Source: an uncultured Clostridia bacterium (GTDB lineage Bacteria > Bacillota > Clostridia > Oscillospirales > Oscillospiraceae). From it: a DNA stretch of 23,553 bases. Position 1 is the stretch's first letter, and the number at the start of each line of letters is the position of its first letter. The stretch spans positions 1-23,553 of the forward strand of contig CANDEH010000030.1 in assembly GCA_947383645.1 (NCBI GenBank). The letters are read 5' to 3'. The position numbers and the translations under genes are program-made. Shown here piece by piece: positions 1 to 7,329 of this stretch. Under the pieces are notes generated by a model. That model made no database searches. It was given only the letters and a program-made list of their open reading frames with translations, and had not been told where the DNA came from.

Positions 1-156
1 GCGTGGGAAAAGTACCTCGCCCCGGGGGGCGAAACTCCCCGTCTCCCCCCGCCGCGGGCCCGCGGCGGTTATCCTGCGCCGCAGTCTGCGGCCTCCTCCC
101 CCTCATATCTTTTCCTCCTCCCACATATCCTAATCCCAAAAGGAGGAAAACCCACC
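1..156. other. Upstream region of yqfC with three GC-rich palindromes
   Basis: No gene is supported here. The stretch holds three inverted repeats in a row: TCGCCCC/GGGGCGA at 17-32, a perfect 20-bp palindrome at 49-68 (CCGCCGCGGG and its complement), and GCCGCA/TGCGGC at about 77-91. It is followed by a pyrimidine-rich stretch and the AAAAGGAGG ribosome binding site of yqfC. The palindromes may end transcription of a gene left of the window, but none has a clear T-run. Confidence 0.4.
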
Positions 157-435
157 ATGGAATGGAATTGGAACGACCTCACCAGCCGGGCGGCTGACGT
201 CTTCGATCTGCCGGCGGATGTGATCGGCGCCCTGCCCCATATCGAGCTGATCGGGGACTGCCAGCTGCTGATGAACCGCCACGAGGGCATCCTCTCCTAC
301 AGCACCGAGAGTATTGATGTCAACGGCGGAGCACTGATCCTGCGCATTTTGGGGGAGCAGCTGGAGCTGATGGCAATGACCGGCTGCGAGCTGCGCGTGA
401 AGGGAAAAATTACAGCCTTGCAGCTGATTCGATAG
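157..435 (+). CDS. yqfC: Sporulation protein YqfC (YabP/YqfC family)
   Basis: A 92-residue protein of the small YabP/YqfC family, which is expressed during sporulation in Bacillus and related Firmicutes; its molecular role is not well defined. The length fits the family. The recognisable stretch runs from about residue 28 (PHIELIGDCQLLMNRHEGIL) through a beta-rich half ending in 'TGCELRVKGKI', typical of YqfC. There is no signal peptide or membrane segment. The ATG follows a near-perfect AAAAGGAGG site at the right spacing. It lies 11 bp before yqfD, the usual pairing. Identification comes from sequence pattern plus the downstream yqfD-phoH-ybeY-era order. Confidence 0.9.
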   Translation: MEWNWNDLTSRAADVFDLPADVIGALPHIELIGDCQLLMNRHEGILSYSTESIDVNGGALILRILGEQLELMAMTGCELRVKGKITALQLIR

Positions 436-446
436 GGGGGGATGCC

Positions 447-1628
447 ATGCTTCAGCGGGCGGTAAACTACTGGAAGGGCCAGGTGACGCTGCGGGTGGAG
501 AGCGGCTTCCCCGAGCGGGTGCTGAATGTCTGTGCCGCCAGGCAGATCGCCTTCTGGGATCTGCGGTGGGAGACGCCGCTGTCCTTCACTTTTACTGTGA
601 CGCGCAGGGACTTCCGGCGGCTGAAAAAGGCGGCGGAGCGTCTGAGCTGTGAGATCGCCGTGGTGGAGAGGGAGGGAATGCCCTACCTGCTGCGGCGGTT
701 TCGCCGCCGGTACGCCCTGACGGCGGGGCTGGCGCTCTGTGCGCTGGCGCTGCTGGCGGGCTCCTTCTTTATCTGGGACTTTGAAATTGAGGGCAATGAG
801 ACGCTCCGGGAGGAGGAGATCCTGCGGGCTTTGGAGAAGTACGGCGTAGGCCTGGGCACCTTTGGCTTCTCTATCGAGTCCGAGCAGCTGCGCAACGACA
901 TCCTCCTGGAGCTGCCGAAGCTGAGCTATATCGCCGTCAACGTCCGGGGCTGCCGGGCGCAGGTTCAGGTCCGGGAGCGGGTGGAGGCGCCGGAGATTGT
1001 GGATAAGCGGCGGACGGGAAACACCGTGGCAAAAAAGGACGGTTTTATTACCGAGATCCGCCCCCTGGACGGGCAGAAGCTTGTCCTGGCCGGGACCACC
1101 GTGCAGAAGGGGCAGCTGCTGATCTCCGGCGTTACCGACGACGAGCAGGCGGGAACCCGGTTTCTCCGGGGCATGGGAAAGGTCTACGCCCGGACCTGGT
1201 ACGACCTCCGCTGCAAGGTGCCTCAGACGGTGCGGCGCAAGCACTATACCGGGGAGGAGCGGACAAGAGTCGCCCTGTGCTGGGGGAACCGCCGTCTGAA
1301 CCTGTACCTCGGCGGCGGCACGCCGGCAGACTGCGACAAGGCGGTGGAGCGGACGCAGCTGCGCCTGCCGGGAGATATCATGCTGCCTGTCACCGTGGTG
1401 CGGGAGACCCTGCGCTTCTATGAGGAGACGGAGGAGCTCCGAACTGCGGCGGAGGCGGAGGCCGCTGCCGCGGCCGCGCTGCGTCAGGTCCTGCTCTCCG
1501 GTATGGAGGAGGGGGAGGTGGAGCGGGAGCGCATCGCCACCGTTCCCATTGACGGCAGCTACCTCACGGCGCTGGAGGCCGAATGCCGCGAGCAGATCGG
1601 CCAATTTGTGGAGCTGCCCCGGGAGTAG
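447..1628 (+). CDS. yqfD: Sporulation protein YqfD
   Basis: A 393-residue membrane-anchored sporulation protein. The N-terminal ~85 residues form a cytosolic region, a single hydrophobic helix spans about residues 89-110, and the rest lies outside the cytoplasm. Just after the helix comes 'FEIEGNETLREEEILRAL', resembling the POTRA-like start seen in FtsQ-type proteins. A short Ala/Glu-rich coil lies near residues 325-345. The length fits YqfD (about 390-400). Sporulation function is established for the family in a general way; the mechanism is not well defined. It sits directly after yqfC, probably co-transcribed, with the start ATG preceded by a GGGGGGG-rich purine run rather than a canonical site. 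Confidence 0.9.
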   Translation: MLQRAVNYWKGQVTLRVESGFPERVLNVCAARQIAFWDLRWETPLSFTFTVTRRDFRRLKKAAERLSCEIAVVEREGMPYLLRRFRRRYALTAGLALCALALLAGSFFIWDFEIEGNETLREEEILRALEKYGVGLGTFGFSIESEQLRNDILLELPKLSYIAVNVRGCRAQVQVRERVEAPEIVDKRRTGNTVAKKDGFITEIRPLDGQKLVLAGTTVQKGQLLISGVTDDEQAGTRFLRGMGKVYARTWYDLRCKVPQTVRRKHYTGEERTRVALCWGNRRLNLYLGGGTPADCDKAVERTQLRLPGDIMLPVTVVRETLRFYEETEELRTAAEAEAAAAAALRQVLLSGMEEGEVERERIATVPIDGSYLTALEAECREQIGQFVELPRE

Positions 1629-1684
1629 GGGAGCAGCGGAAAAACCCGGGCGGTCAAAAAAACGGCGGAGCGCCGTAAATTCTA

Positions 1685-1713
1685 TTGAAAGTACGGAAAA
1701 AATAGCGTATACT
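1685..1713 (+). promoter_or_regulatory. Candidate sigma-A-type promoter of phoH
   Basis: TTGAAA at 1685-1690 and TATACT at 1708-1713 are separated by 17 bases, upstream of phoH by about 80 bases. A short hairpin (ACGGCG-gag-CGCCGT, 1662-1676) lies just before it and may reduce read-through from the sporulation genes. This would let phoH and the following housekeeping genes run independently of yqfCD. Confidence 0.55.
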
Positions 1714-1792
1714 CAGGAGCGGAAGAGAAGAGCGGGCCGTTTGGGACCGTTTTGAGGATATATGCATTTTTCACAATAAAGGAGAGCCGGAT

Positions 1793-2803
1793 TTGATCAC
1801 ACAAAAGATGGATTTAGACGTCATGACCCTCCAGGATCTCTTCGGCGTCACCGACACCAACCTCCACGCCCTGGAGCAGGAGCTGGCCGTCTCCGTGGTC
1901 ACCCACGAGGGGACCGCTGAGATCCGGGGGGAGGACGAGGAGACCGTCTCCCTGGCGGCGGAGACCCTGCGCACCCTGGACAAGATGCGCCGGGTGGGGG
2001 AGCCCATGAACGAGTTTGCCGTGTCCCGCGCCCTGCAATTTGTCCGCTCCGGGGAGGCGGCGGCGGCAGTGGCGGCCATGAAGGACGTGATCGCCTACAC
2101 CTACAGCGGCGGACCGGTGAAGTGCCGCACTGTGGGCCAGCGGCGATACGTCCGGGCCATGGAGGAGAGCACGGTGACCATCGCCATCGGCCCCGCCGGC
2201 ACCGGCAAGACCTATCTGGCCGTGGCGGCGGCGGTGGCCGCGCTGAAGCGCAAGGAGATAAGCCGGATTGTCATGTGCCGTCCGGCGGTGGAGGCGGGGG
2301 AGAAGCTGGGCTTCCTCCCCGGCGATCTCCAGACCAAGGTGGACCCCTACCTCCGCCCCCTCTACGACGCGCTGGATGAGCTGCTGGGCCCGGAGACCGT
2401 GGGGCGGTATATGGAAAACCGCACCATTGAGATCGCCCCCCTGGCCTATATGCGGGGGCGGACGCTGAAGAGCTGCTGCCTGATTGCCGACGAGTGTCAG
2501 AACATGTCCCTGAGCCAGCACCTGATGATCCTCACCCGACTGGGCGAGGGGTCCAGAATGGTGCTCACCGGCGACGTGACCCAGATCGATCTGCCCAGTC
2601 CCGCCGACTCCGGCCTGGAGCGGTGCGCGGAGATCCTGGAGAACCTGGAGGGCATCTCCGTGGTGCGTCTGGGCGGGGCGGACGTGGTGCGCCACAAGCT
2701 GGTGGGACAGATTGTCAAAGCCTTTGAGAAGAGCCGCGTCCCGGCGGGACCGACAAAGGAGAAGAATGCGCCGCCTGCCGGCAGGCGGCGCAGGCGGAAA
2801 TAG
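1793..2803 (+). CDS. phoH: PhoH family ATPase (PhoH/PhoL)
   Basis: A 336-residue cytosolic ATPase of the PhoH/PhoL family, linked in the literature to RNA metabolism and commonly found next to ybeY. The Walker A motif GPAGTGKT lies at about residues 133-140 and the Walker B/DE motif 'LIADECQNM' near residues 232-240, followed by the conserved 'GDVTQIDLP'. The N-terminal ~110 residues match the usual small RNA-binding-like lead-in. The start is a TTG with a GGAGAG site 8 bases upstream; an in-frame ATG lies five codons later but has poorer spacing. The tail is Arg/Lys-rich. The gene is followed after 120 bp by the ybeY fusion. Confidence 0.93.
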   Translation: MITQKMDLDVMTLQDLFGVTDTNLHALEQELAVSVVTHEGTAEIRGEDEETVSLAAETLRTLDKMRRVGEPMNEFAVSRALQFVRSGEAAAAVAAMKDVIAYTYSGGPVKCRTVGQRRYVRAMEESTVTIAIGPAGTGKTYLAVAAAVAALKRKEISRIVMCRPAVEAGEKLGFLPGDLQTKVDPYLRPLYDALDELLGPETVGRYMENRTIEIAPLAYMRGRTLKSCCLIADECQNMSLSQHLMILTRLGEGSRMVLTGDVTQIDLPSPADSGLERCAEILENLEGISVVRLGGADVVRHKLVGQIVKAFEKSRVPAGPTKEKNAPPAGRRRRRK

Positions 2804-2923
2804 GACAGGCCCTTTTAGCTGCGGAATGCCGGACGGATTTTGCGGAAAATGGGCGCAGCACAGCGAAAAAATTTCCCTGAAAATGGTCTTTAGCGTAAAG
2901 AGCGAAAAGTGGGGGAGAGAAAA

Positions 2924-3799
2924 ATGATTACAGCGAGCCGCAGCGTACGTCTGGGATATCCTTTGGAGCTGGTTTGGGATGTGGTGACCAGCCTCACCGA
3001 CACCAGCTGGCGCAGCGACATGGAGCTCTGCCGCGTGACGGGGGACAACACCTTTGAGGAGGTGGCCGGCGGCAGCGCCACTGCCTTTACCATCACGGAC
3101 AAAACGCCCCCCACGCGCTACGCCTTCAAGCTGAAAAACAGCGCTATGACCGGCAGCTGGGAGGGGCTCTTTGCCTCCGACGGGGAGGGGACGGCGCTTA
3201 CCTTTACTGAGGCGGTGGAGCTGAAAAATCCTCTCCAGCGCCTTCTGGCGCCGGCATATCTCAGGCACCGGCAGCAGAGGTATCTGCGGGATCTGGAGGG
3301 CTATCTCCGGGGGCTGAGCCGCCACGTGGTGCTGATTGACGATCAGGCGGGGGCGGCGGAGGGCCTTCTCTCCCTGCTCCGCCGGACCATCGCCGTGGCG
3401 CTGGAGGCCCAGGGGGTGCGTCAGCCCTGTGAGATCAATGTGCGTCTCACAGACGACAGGGGCATCCGGGAGACCAACCGGGAGATGCGGGGGGTGGACA
3501 GGCCCACCGACGTGCTCAGCTTTCCCATGTTCGAGCTGAAGCCTGGAGAGGATCCGGGAAAGGAGGCGCTGGACCCGGCCACCGGGCTGGCGCCGCTGGG
3601 AGACATGTGTCTCTCCCTCCAGCGGGCCAAAGCCCAGGCCAGAGAGTACGGCCACAGCGTGGAGCGGGAGGCGGCCTATCTGGCGGTCCACTCGGTGCTG
3701 CACCTGCTGGGCTACGACCACCTGGACGAGGGCGCGGAGAAGGCCGGAATGCGCGCCCGGGAGGAGGAGATTATGGGACGGCTGGGGCTGGGGAGATAA
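2924..3799 (+). CDS. ybeY: SRPBCC domain fused to endoribonuclease YbeY
   Basis: A 291-residue protein. Residues from about 136 on are a complete YbeY, the zinc-dependent endoribonuclease for rRNA maturation: 'INVRLTDDRGIRETNREMRG', 'PTDVLSFPMFEL', then the metal-binding HSVLHLLGYDH with His at about 256, 260 and 266. Residues 1-130 look like a SRPBCC/polyketide-cyclase-like ligand-binding domain ('YPLELVWDVVTSLTDTSWRSD...'), which YbeY normally lacks; free YbeY is about 150-165 residues. There is no stop between the two. The YbeY part begins at LSRHVVLIDD, where the Leu is an in-frame CTG (3314-3316) at the place of the usual start Met, so an internal start cannot be excluded. I chose ATG 2924, preceded by GGGGGAGA; a GTG lies five codons earlier. 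Confidence 0.9.
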   Translation: MITASRSVRLGYPLELVWDVVTSLTDTSWRSDMELCRVTGDNTFEEVAGGSATAFTITDKTPPTRYAFKLKNSAMTGSWEGLFASDGEGTALTFTEAVELKNPLQRLLAPAYLRHRQQRYLRDLEGYLRGLSRHVVLIDDQAGAAEGLLSLLRRTIAVALEAQGVRQPCEINVRLTDDRGIRETNREMRGVDRPTDVLSFPMFELKPGEDPGKEALDPATGLAPLGDMCLSLQRAKAQAREYGHSVEREAAYLAVHSVLHLLGYDHLDEGAEKAGMRAREEEIMGRLGLGR

Positions 3800-3800
3800 A

Positions 3801-3854
3801 ATTAGGAATTAGGAGTTAGGAATTAGGAATTTGTTTTGGGGTGGAGAGTGGAGA
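3801..3854 (+). repeat. Two adjacent heptanucleotide tandem repeats
   Basis: ATTAGGA is repeated four times (3801-3828, the third unit GTTAGGA), followed after 12 bases by GTGGAGA twice (3841-3854). Both are 7 bp long and AT- or purine-rich, unlike the surrounding GC-rich coding DNA. They separate ybeY from the GNAT gene and run into the start of the latter. Confidence 0.85.
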
Positions 3855-4249
3855 TTTCGGTTAGAATTGGCTTGGAGCATATGGATGTGGATAAGGTAGT
3901 TTCTATGCTTCAAAGTACCTATTGGGCCAGGGAGCGGAGTGGGGAGACCATTCGGCTCTCCCTGGAGCATTCCCTCTGCTTTGGGGCTTTTCGGGGGGAC
4001 GGAGCGCAGGTGGGGTTTGCCCGGGTGATTACCGACTATGCCACCTCCTACTACCTCTGCGATGTGGTGGTGGACCCCTCCTGTCGGGGAGCGGGGGCGG
4101 GCTCGGCGCTGCTGCGGGCGGTGACGGGGCACCCGGCGCTGCGGGGACTCCGAGGGATCCTGGCCACCAGAGACGCCCACGCCTTTTATCGAAAGTTCGG
4201 GTTTGTGGACGGCGCGCCCATGTTTATGCAGACGCCGGTGACGTTTTGA
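3848..4249 (+). CDS. GNAT family N-acetyltransferase
   Basis: A small (about 133-residue) single-domain GNAT acetyltransferase that would use acetyl-CoA; the acceptor is unknown. 'TYWARERSGETIRLSLEHSLCFGAF' and 'QVGFARVITDYATSYYLCDVVVDP' are typical of a family of small cytosolic GNATs, followed by the acetyl-CoA loop 'CRGAGAGSALL' and the C-terminal 'LATRDAHAFYRKFGFV'. The start is uncertain: GTG 3848 keeps the first beta strand (VEISVRIGLEHMD) but lies inside the GTGGAGA repeat; ATG 3881 has GGAG only three bases upstream and would drop that strand. The gene replaces yqfF/dgkA/cdd in the cluster and overlaps the ribosome binding site of the next gene. Confidence 0.85.
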   Translation: MEISVRIGLEHMDVDKVVSMLQSTYWARERSGETIRLSLEHSLCFGAFRGDGAQVGFARVITDYATSYYLCDVVVDPSCRGAGAGSALLRAVTGHPALRGLRGILATRDAHAFYRKFGFVDGAPMFMQTPVTF

Positions 4250-4258
4250 GGCGCAGTG

Positions 4259-4669
4259 ATGGGGATGTCCTATGAGGAGGCATTCGCGGCCCGCCTGCGG
4301 GCCGTTGCGCCGGAGGCCCTACCCTCCCGTCTCCATCTGCTGCCGGAGGATGTGGGGCGCAGCGCCCTGCGGGAGATTTTGGAGACCGGATGCCTCAGTC
4401 AGAACACAGCCAATATTGAGCTGGCCCGTCGGGCCATCGCCCAGGTGGACCCGGACTGGCTGGCTGCCCAGCTCCCCCTGACTGCGCCATTCTGTCTCTT
4501 TCAGGACCCGGACTGGCAGGAGTGGGAGTTTCGCCGGCTGACGGAGATGCTCCGGGGTCCCTGTGCCGCCGTCCAGTTTCCCAAAGCCTTCGCCTGGCTG
4601 GCGGAGTACGCCGGAACCCTTCGCAGCCGGGAGGTGGACGAGGCCATCAGAGACCTTCTGGGAGAATAG
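4259..4669 (+). CDS. Hypothetical protein, unknown family
   Basis: A 136-residue soluble, acidic, helix-rich protein I do not recognise. It has no signal peptide, membrane segment or obvious catalytic motif; notable parts are 'GCLSQNTANIELARRAIAQ' and 'FQDPDWQEWEFRRLTEML'. The ATG at 4259 is placed 7 bases after GAGG, which itself overlaps the TGA stop of the GNAT gene, so the two are probably co-translated. It ends 58 bp before era. Its position inside a conserved housekeeping cluster suggests a constitutively expressed protein, but nothing indicates its function. Confidence 0.7.
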   Translation: MGMSYEEAFAARLRAVAPEALPSRLHLLPEDVGRSALREILETGCLSQNTANIELARRAIAQVDPDWLAAQLPLTAPFCLFQDPDWQEWEFRRLTEMLRGPCAAVQFPKAFAWLAEYAGTLRSREVDEAIRDLLGE

Positions 4670-4727
4670 AATATACCGCGGGAAATTGCTCAAACCCGCT
4701 GAAAAAAGAAAGTTGAGGACTATCTCT

Positions 4728-5621
4728 ATGCCCATTACGAAAACAGCCATGATTACCATTGCCGGACGGCCCAACGTGGGGAAGTCCACGCTGACCAACG
4801 CCCTGGTGGGAGAGAAGATCGCCATTGTCTCCGCAAAGCCCCAGACCACCCGCAACCGCATCTGCGGCGTGGTGAACCGGGGGGAGACCCAGATTGTGCT
4901 ATTGGACACGCCGGGACTGCACAAGGCCCGGACCCGGCTGGGGGACTACATGGTGAAGGTGGTGCGCCAGTCCGTGGCGGACGTGGACGCGGTGTGTCTG
5001 ATGGTGGAGCCCATCGCCCATGTGGGGCCCCCGGAGCAGGCGCTGATCGACCGGATTCGGGAGGAACATCTGCCGGCGGTACTGGTCATCAACAAGATCG
5101 ACACCGTGGAGAAGGAGGCTCTGCTGGCCGTCATCGCCGCCTACGCCGCGGCGTATGACTTCGACGCCGTCATCCCCATCTCCGCCGAGCAGGGGGACGG
5201 TGTGGATATCCTGATGGACCGGCTGCTCACCTACGCCGCGGAGGGCCCCCAGCTCTTCCCCGACGGCATGACCACCGACCAGCCCGAGCGGCAGATCGTC
5301 GGGGAAATTGTCCGGGAGAAGCTGCTGCGGTGTCTGGACAAGGAGATCCCCCACGGCACCGCCGTGGAGGTCACCAAATTTTCTGAGCGGGACAGCGGCA
5401 TCATCGACGTGGATGTGACCATTTACTGCGAGAAGGCCAGCCACAAGGGGATTATCATCGGCAAACAGGGGGCTATGCTGAAAAAAATCAGCACCGCCGC
5501 CCGTCAGGATATCGAGCGCTTCATGGGAACCAGAGTGTACCTGGAGACATGGGTGAAGGTCAAGGAAAACTGGCGGGACAACGTGAACTACATCCGCAGC
5601 TTCGGCTACGAGGATACCTGA
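4728..5621 (+). CDS. era: GTPase Era
   Basis: A 297-residue GTPase of the Era family, which binds the 3' end of 16S rRNA and assists 30S subunit maturation. G1 is GRPNVGKST (13-21), G3 DTPG (60-63) and G4 NKID (122-125). The C-terminal KH domain carries the RNA-binding loop 'GIIIGKQGAMLKKI' near residues 243-256. The length is standard. The open frame extends much further upstream, but the ATG at 4728 follows a TGAGGA site and gives the normal N-terminus. YbeY and Era act in the same process, consistent with their clustering here. Confidence 0.97.
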   Translation: MPITKTAMITIAGRPNVGKSTLTNALVGEKIAIVSAKPQTTRNRICGVVNRGETQIVLLDTPGLHKARTRLGDYMVKVVRQSVADVDAVCLMVEPIAHVGPPEQALIDRIREEHLPAVLVINKIDTVEKEALLAVIAAYAAAYDFDAVIPISAEQGDGVDILMDRLLTYAAEGPQLFPDGMTTDQPERQIVGEIVREKLLRCLDKEIPHGTAVEVTKFSERDSGIIDVDVTIYCEKASHKGIIIGKQGAMLKKISTAARQDIERFMGTRVYLETWVKVKENWRDNVNYIRSFGYEDT

Positions 5622-5759
5622 TGCCGCCGGCGGGGCAATCCCGATCAGTAATGGTTTGAAGATTTATTGCGGATAGTATTTTTCTTCCGCCCTCCCCTCG
5701 GATTTCCACTTATACCTGCCGCCGCCGCCGGCCAAGCTATCAGCAGGAGGTGGAGCGGT

Positions 5760-5936
5760 ATGGATGGCTATTGGAACCTGTTTTTTGCCACCGGAAGCCC
5801 GGTGTTTTACCTGCTGCACCAGCAGAAGCAGACTGAGGGGACACAGGAGCCGCAGAGAGAACCGCCCTCAAAAGCGGAGCTCTTGATAAAAGCCTGCCGA
5901 CTGGACAACGCAGGGGATTTTTCGTCAGCCTGCTGA
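5760..5936 (+). CDS. yqzL: YqzL-like small protein
   Basis: A 58-residue protein starting MDGYWNLFFATGSPVFYLL. The pattern of an aromatic/Trp residue, then F..TG.P..YLL, matches the short YqzL family found between era and recO in Firmicutes, and the position is exactly right. The family function is unknown. The ATG has a good CAGGAGG site 9 bases upstream. This copy is longer than the usual ~45 residues because of a polar, Gln/Glu/Pro-rich tail after residue 22. Assignment rests on the short N-terminal motif plus synteny. Confidence 0.7.
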   Translation: MDGYWNLFFATGSPVFYLLHQQKQTEGTQEPQREPPSKAELLIKACRLDNAGDFSSAC

Positions 5937-6030
5937 AGCGCTCCCGGGACTGCCGGGTGTATCTCCCGGGATTTTGCAGCTGCGTCACGGAAAATATTCC
6001 GGTCGGCGGCCGGCTTTATAGTCGAGAGCC

Positions 6031-6053
6031 GCCGCGGGTTCAGCGGCGGCAGG
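6031..6053. repeat. GC-rich hairpin before the structured repeat copy A
   Basis: GCCGCCGC and GCGGCGGC face each other across a 7-base loop, directly adjoining the repeat copy that begins near 6043. It lies about 100 bp downstream of yqzL and has no T-run, so a terminator role is uncertain. Confidence 0.4.
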
Positions 6054-6149
6054 GAGGAGCAGATGAGAGGGACCGCAAAAGGGCCCCTTTCACGTCAAAT
6101 CAGCCGCTGGCAGGCGGTAAATTTCAGTTCCGGACTGAAATTTACCGCC
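6043..6149 (-). repeat. Structured intergenic repeat, copy A (inverted relative to the others)
   Basis: On the minus strand this reads as a divergent copy of the element seen at 10950-11135 and 17187-17330. It has a perfect 16-bp hairpin (6113-6128 with 6134-6149, arms containing TAAATTT), then TGATTTGACG, then a hairpin around AAAGGGGCCC, then a tail ending TCCTCCCTGCCGCC. The arms differ from the other copies at paired positions, so base pairing is kept. It lacks the AGCTTGTC hairpin of the other two copies. It sits between yqzL and recO, 40 bp before the recO start. Confidence 0.75.
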
Positions 6150-6167
6150 CGACGGCGGCGAAGATGA
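6063..6167 (+). CDS. Candidate micro-ORF inside repeat copy A (34 aa)
   Basis: A possible 34-residue peptide starting MRGTAKGPLSRQIS with GGGAGG upstream. The first 13 codons align with the frames found in the other two repeat copies (VKGTQEGFLSRQI). Between copies the start changes ATG/GTG, and several third positions differ silently (GGG/GGA, TCA/TCG). The C-terminal half simply reads through the hairpin and ends in Arg-rich sequence. It is on the same strand as recO, just upstream, so it could be a leader peptide here, but the other copies have no such arrangement. It may not be translated. Confidence 0.3.
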   Translation: MRGTAKGPLSRQISRWQAVNFSSGLKFTARRRRR

Positions 6168-6188
6168 CAGCGGAGGTACATAGCGGCT

Positions 6189-6959
6189 ATGGCAAAGGAG
6201 CGCCAGGTGGTGCGGGGGATTGTCCTGCGCAGTGTGGACACCGGAGAGGCGGACAAGATGCTCACAGTTCTCACCGCTCAGCTGGGAAAGCTCCCGGTGG
6301 TGGCCAAGGGGGCCCGGGGCCGGCGGAGCCGCGTCACCGCGGCTACGGAGCTCTTGAGCTACGCGGAGATGACGCTCTCGGAGAGCCGGGGCTACCAGTA
6401 CCTCTCGGAGGCCAGCTCCCTGGCCCACTTTCGCTGTCTGCGGCAGGATGTGACGCTGCTGAGCCTGGGCAGCTACTTCGCCCAGCTCACCGACGCGGTG
6501 ACCTGGGAAGGCATTCCCGCAGGGGATGTGCTGTCCCTGCTGCTCAACGCCCTCTACGCCCTCAGCGAGCTCCGCCGGCCCCAAAAGCTGGTGAAGGCGG
6601 CCTTCGAGTGCCGACTGATGGCCCTCTCCGGCTTTGAGCCCCTGCTCACCGCCTGTGCGGTCTGCGGCGCTGCGGAGCCGGCGGCCCCTGTGCTGGATGT
6701 AAGCTCGGGTCTGCTCCGCTGCAGGAGCTGTCCCAAAAGCGGAGGGGTGAGCGTACCCCTGACGCCGGCGGCCCTGGCGGCTATGCGCTATGTGCTCTAC
6801 GGCGATCCCAGGCGGCTCTACTCCTTCTCTCTCCCTCCGGCAGACCTGGATCGAATGGCCCGGGCGGCGGAGACATATGTGACGGCACAGCTGGAGAGAA
6901 GTTTCTCCACACTGGAATTCTATCAGTCGCTGACGGAGCACGGGGCGGCGGGGGAATAG
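6189..6959 (+). CDS. recO: DNA repair protein RecO
   Basis: A 256-residue RecO, which with RecR loads RecA on SSB-coated single-stranded DNA in the RecFOR pathway. The N-terminal OB fold carries 'VVRGIVLRSVDTGEADKMLTVLT' and 'GKLPVVAKGARGRRSR'; the helical C-terminal half contains a four-Cys zinc site (C156, C159, C178, C181). The length is normal. The ATG is 12 bases after GGAGGT, a rather long spacing. The next gene but one, recR, encodes its partner. Confidence 0.96.
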   Translation: MAKERQVVRGIVLRSVDTGEADKMLTVLTAQLGKLPVVAKGARGRRSRVTAATELLSYAEMTLSESRGYQYLSEASSLAHFRCLRQDVTLLSLGSYFAQLTDAVTWEGIPAGDVLSLLLNALYALSELRRPQKLVKAAFECRLMALSGFEPLLTACAVCGAAEPAAPVLDVSSGLLRCRSCPKSGGVSVPLTPAALAAMRYVLYGDPRRLYSFSLPPADLDRMARAAETYVTAQLERSFSTLEFYQSLTEHGAAGE

Positions 6960-7329
6960 GACCGGTGTCAAGGACACAGTTCCGGGCGGAGACGTCTGGG
7001 GGCAAGGCGATTTGACGCAGGAATCCCGGGTAGATCCCACAGAAAACAAACGCGGCGCCGGGGAATCGATGCGCCAGGACAGTGTTCTGATGTTCTTCAA
7101 ACAGACTCCAGGTGGGGACCGGCAGGAACACCCCGCCGGCCCCCTATATGATCGCGGCATGCCCGGCAGGGGGCACAGGGCTGCGCGGGTCGTGTAGAGA
7201 TTGCCGGACACCCTGCCGCGTACTGTATCCTATGTCCCGGCAGCCCCCGCCGTGCCCCGTCCCCGCGCTGTCCAAAGCGGTCAGGCGGCCTGTACCGCCG
7301 CACTTTACATAAGAAAGGACCTGAAGATC
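6960..7329 (+). other. 370-bp recO-rpe intergenic region
   Basis: No gene I can support. A 13-base match to the repeat family (GGCGATTTGACGC, 7006-7018) is followed by AGGAATCCC, which looks like a decayed copy without its hairpins. Several short open frames exist on both strands, but none has a convincing ribosome binding site or recognisable product. No clear terminator or promoter was seen; the only clear signal at the right end is the AAAGGA site serving rpe. Confidence 0.5.

Noticed and set aside
1814..3721. Very long open frame (635 codons) on the minus strand opposite phoH and ybeY
   Set aside because: It is opposite two well-recognised genes, has a low-complexity His/Gln/Arg/Gly-rich composition typical of antisense GC-rich frames, and no ribosome binding site.
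5957..6637. Plus-strand frame of 226 codons overlapping recO
   Set aside because: It runs through repeat copy A and then out of frame through recO; the product is Gly/Pro/Arg-rich and shows no domain.
7012..7197. A 61-codon frame in the recO-rpe gap
   Set aside because: There is no ribosome binding site or known pattern, and a degraded repeat lies at its start.
6090..7211. Minus-strand frame of 373 codons opposite recO and its flanks
   Set aside because: It is antisense to recO, with no recognisable motif or ribosome binding site.
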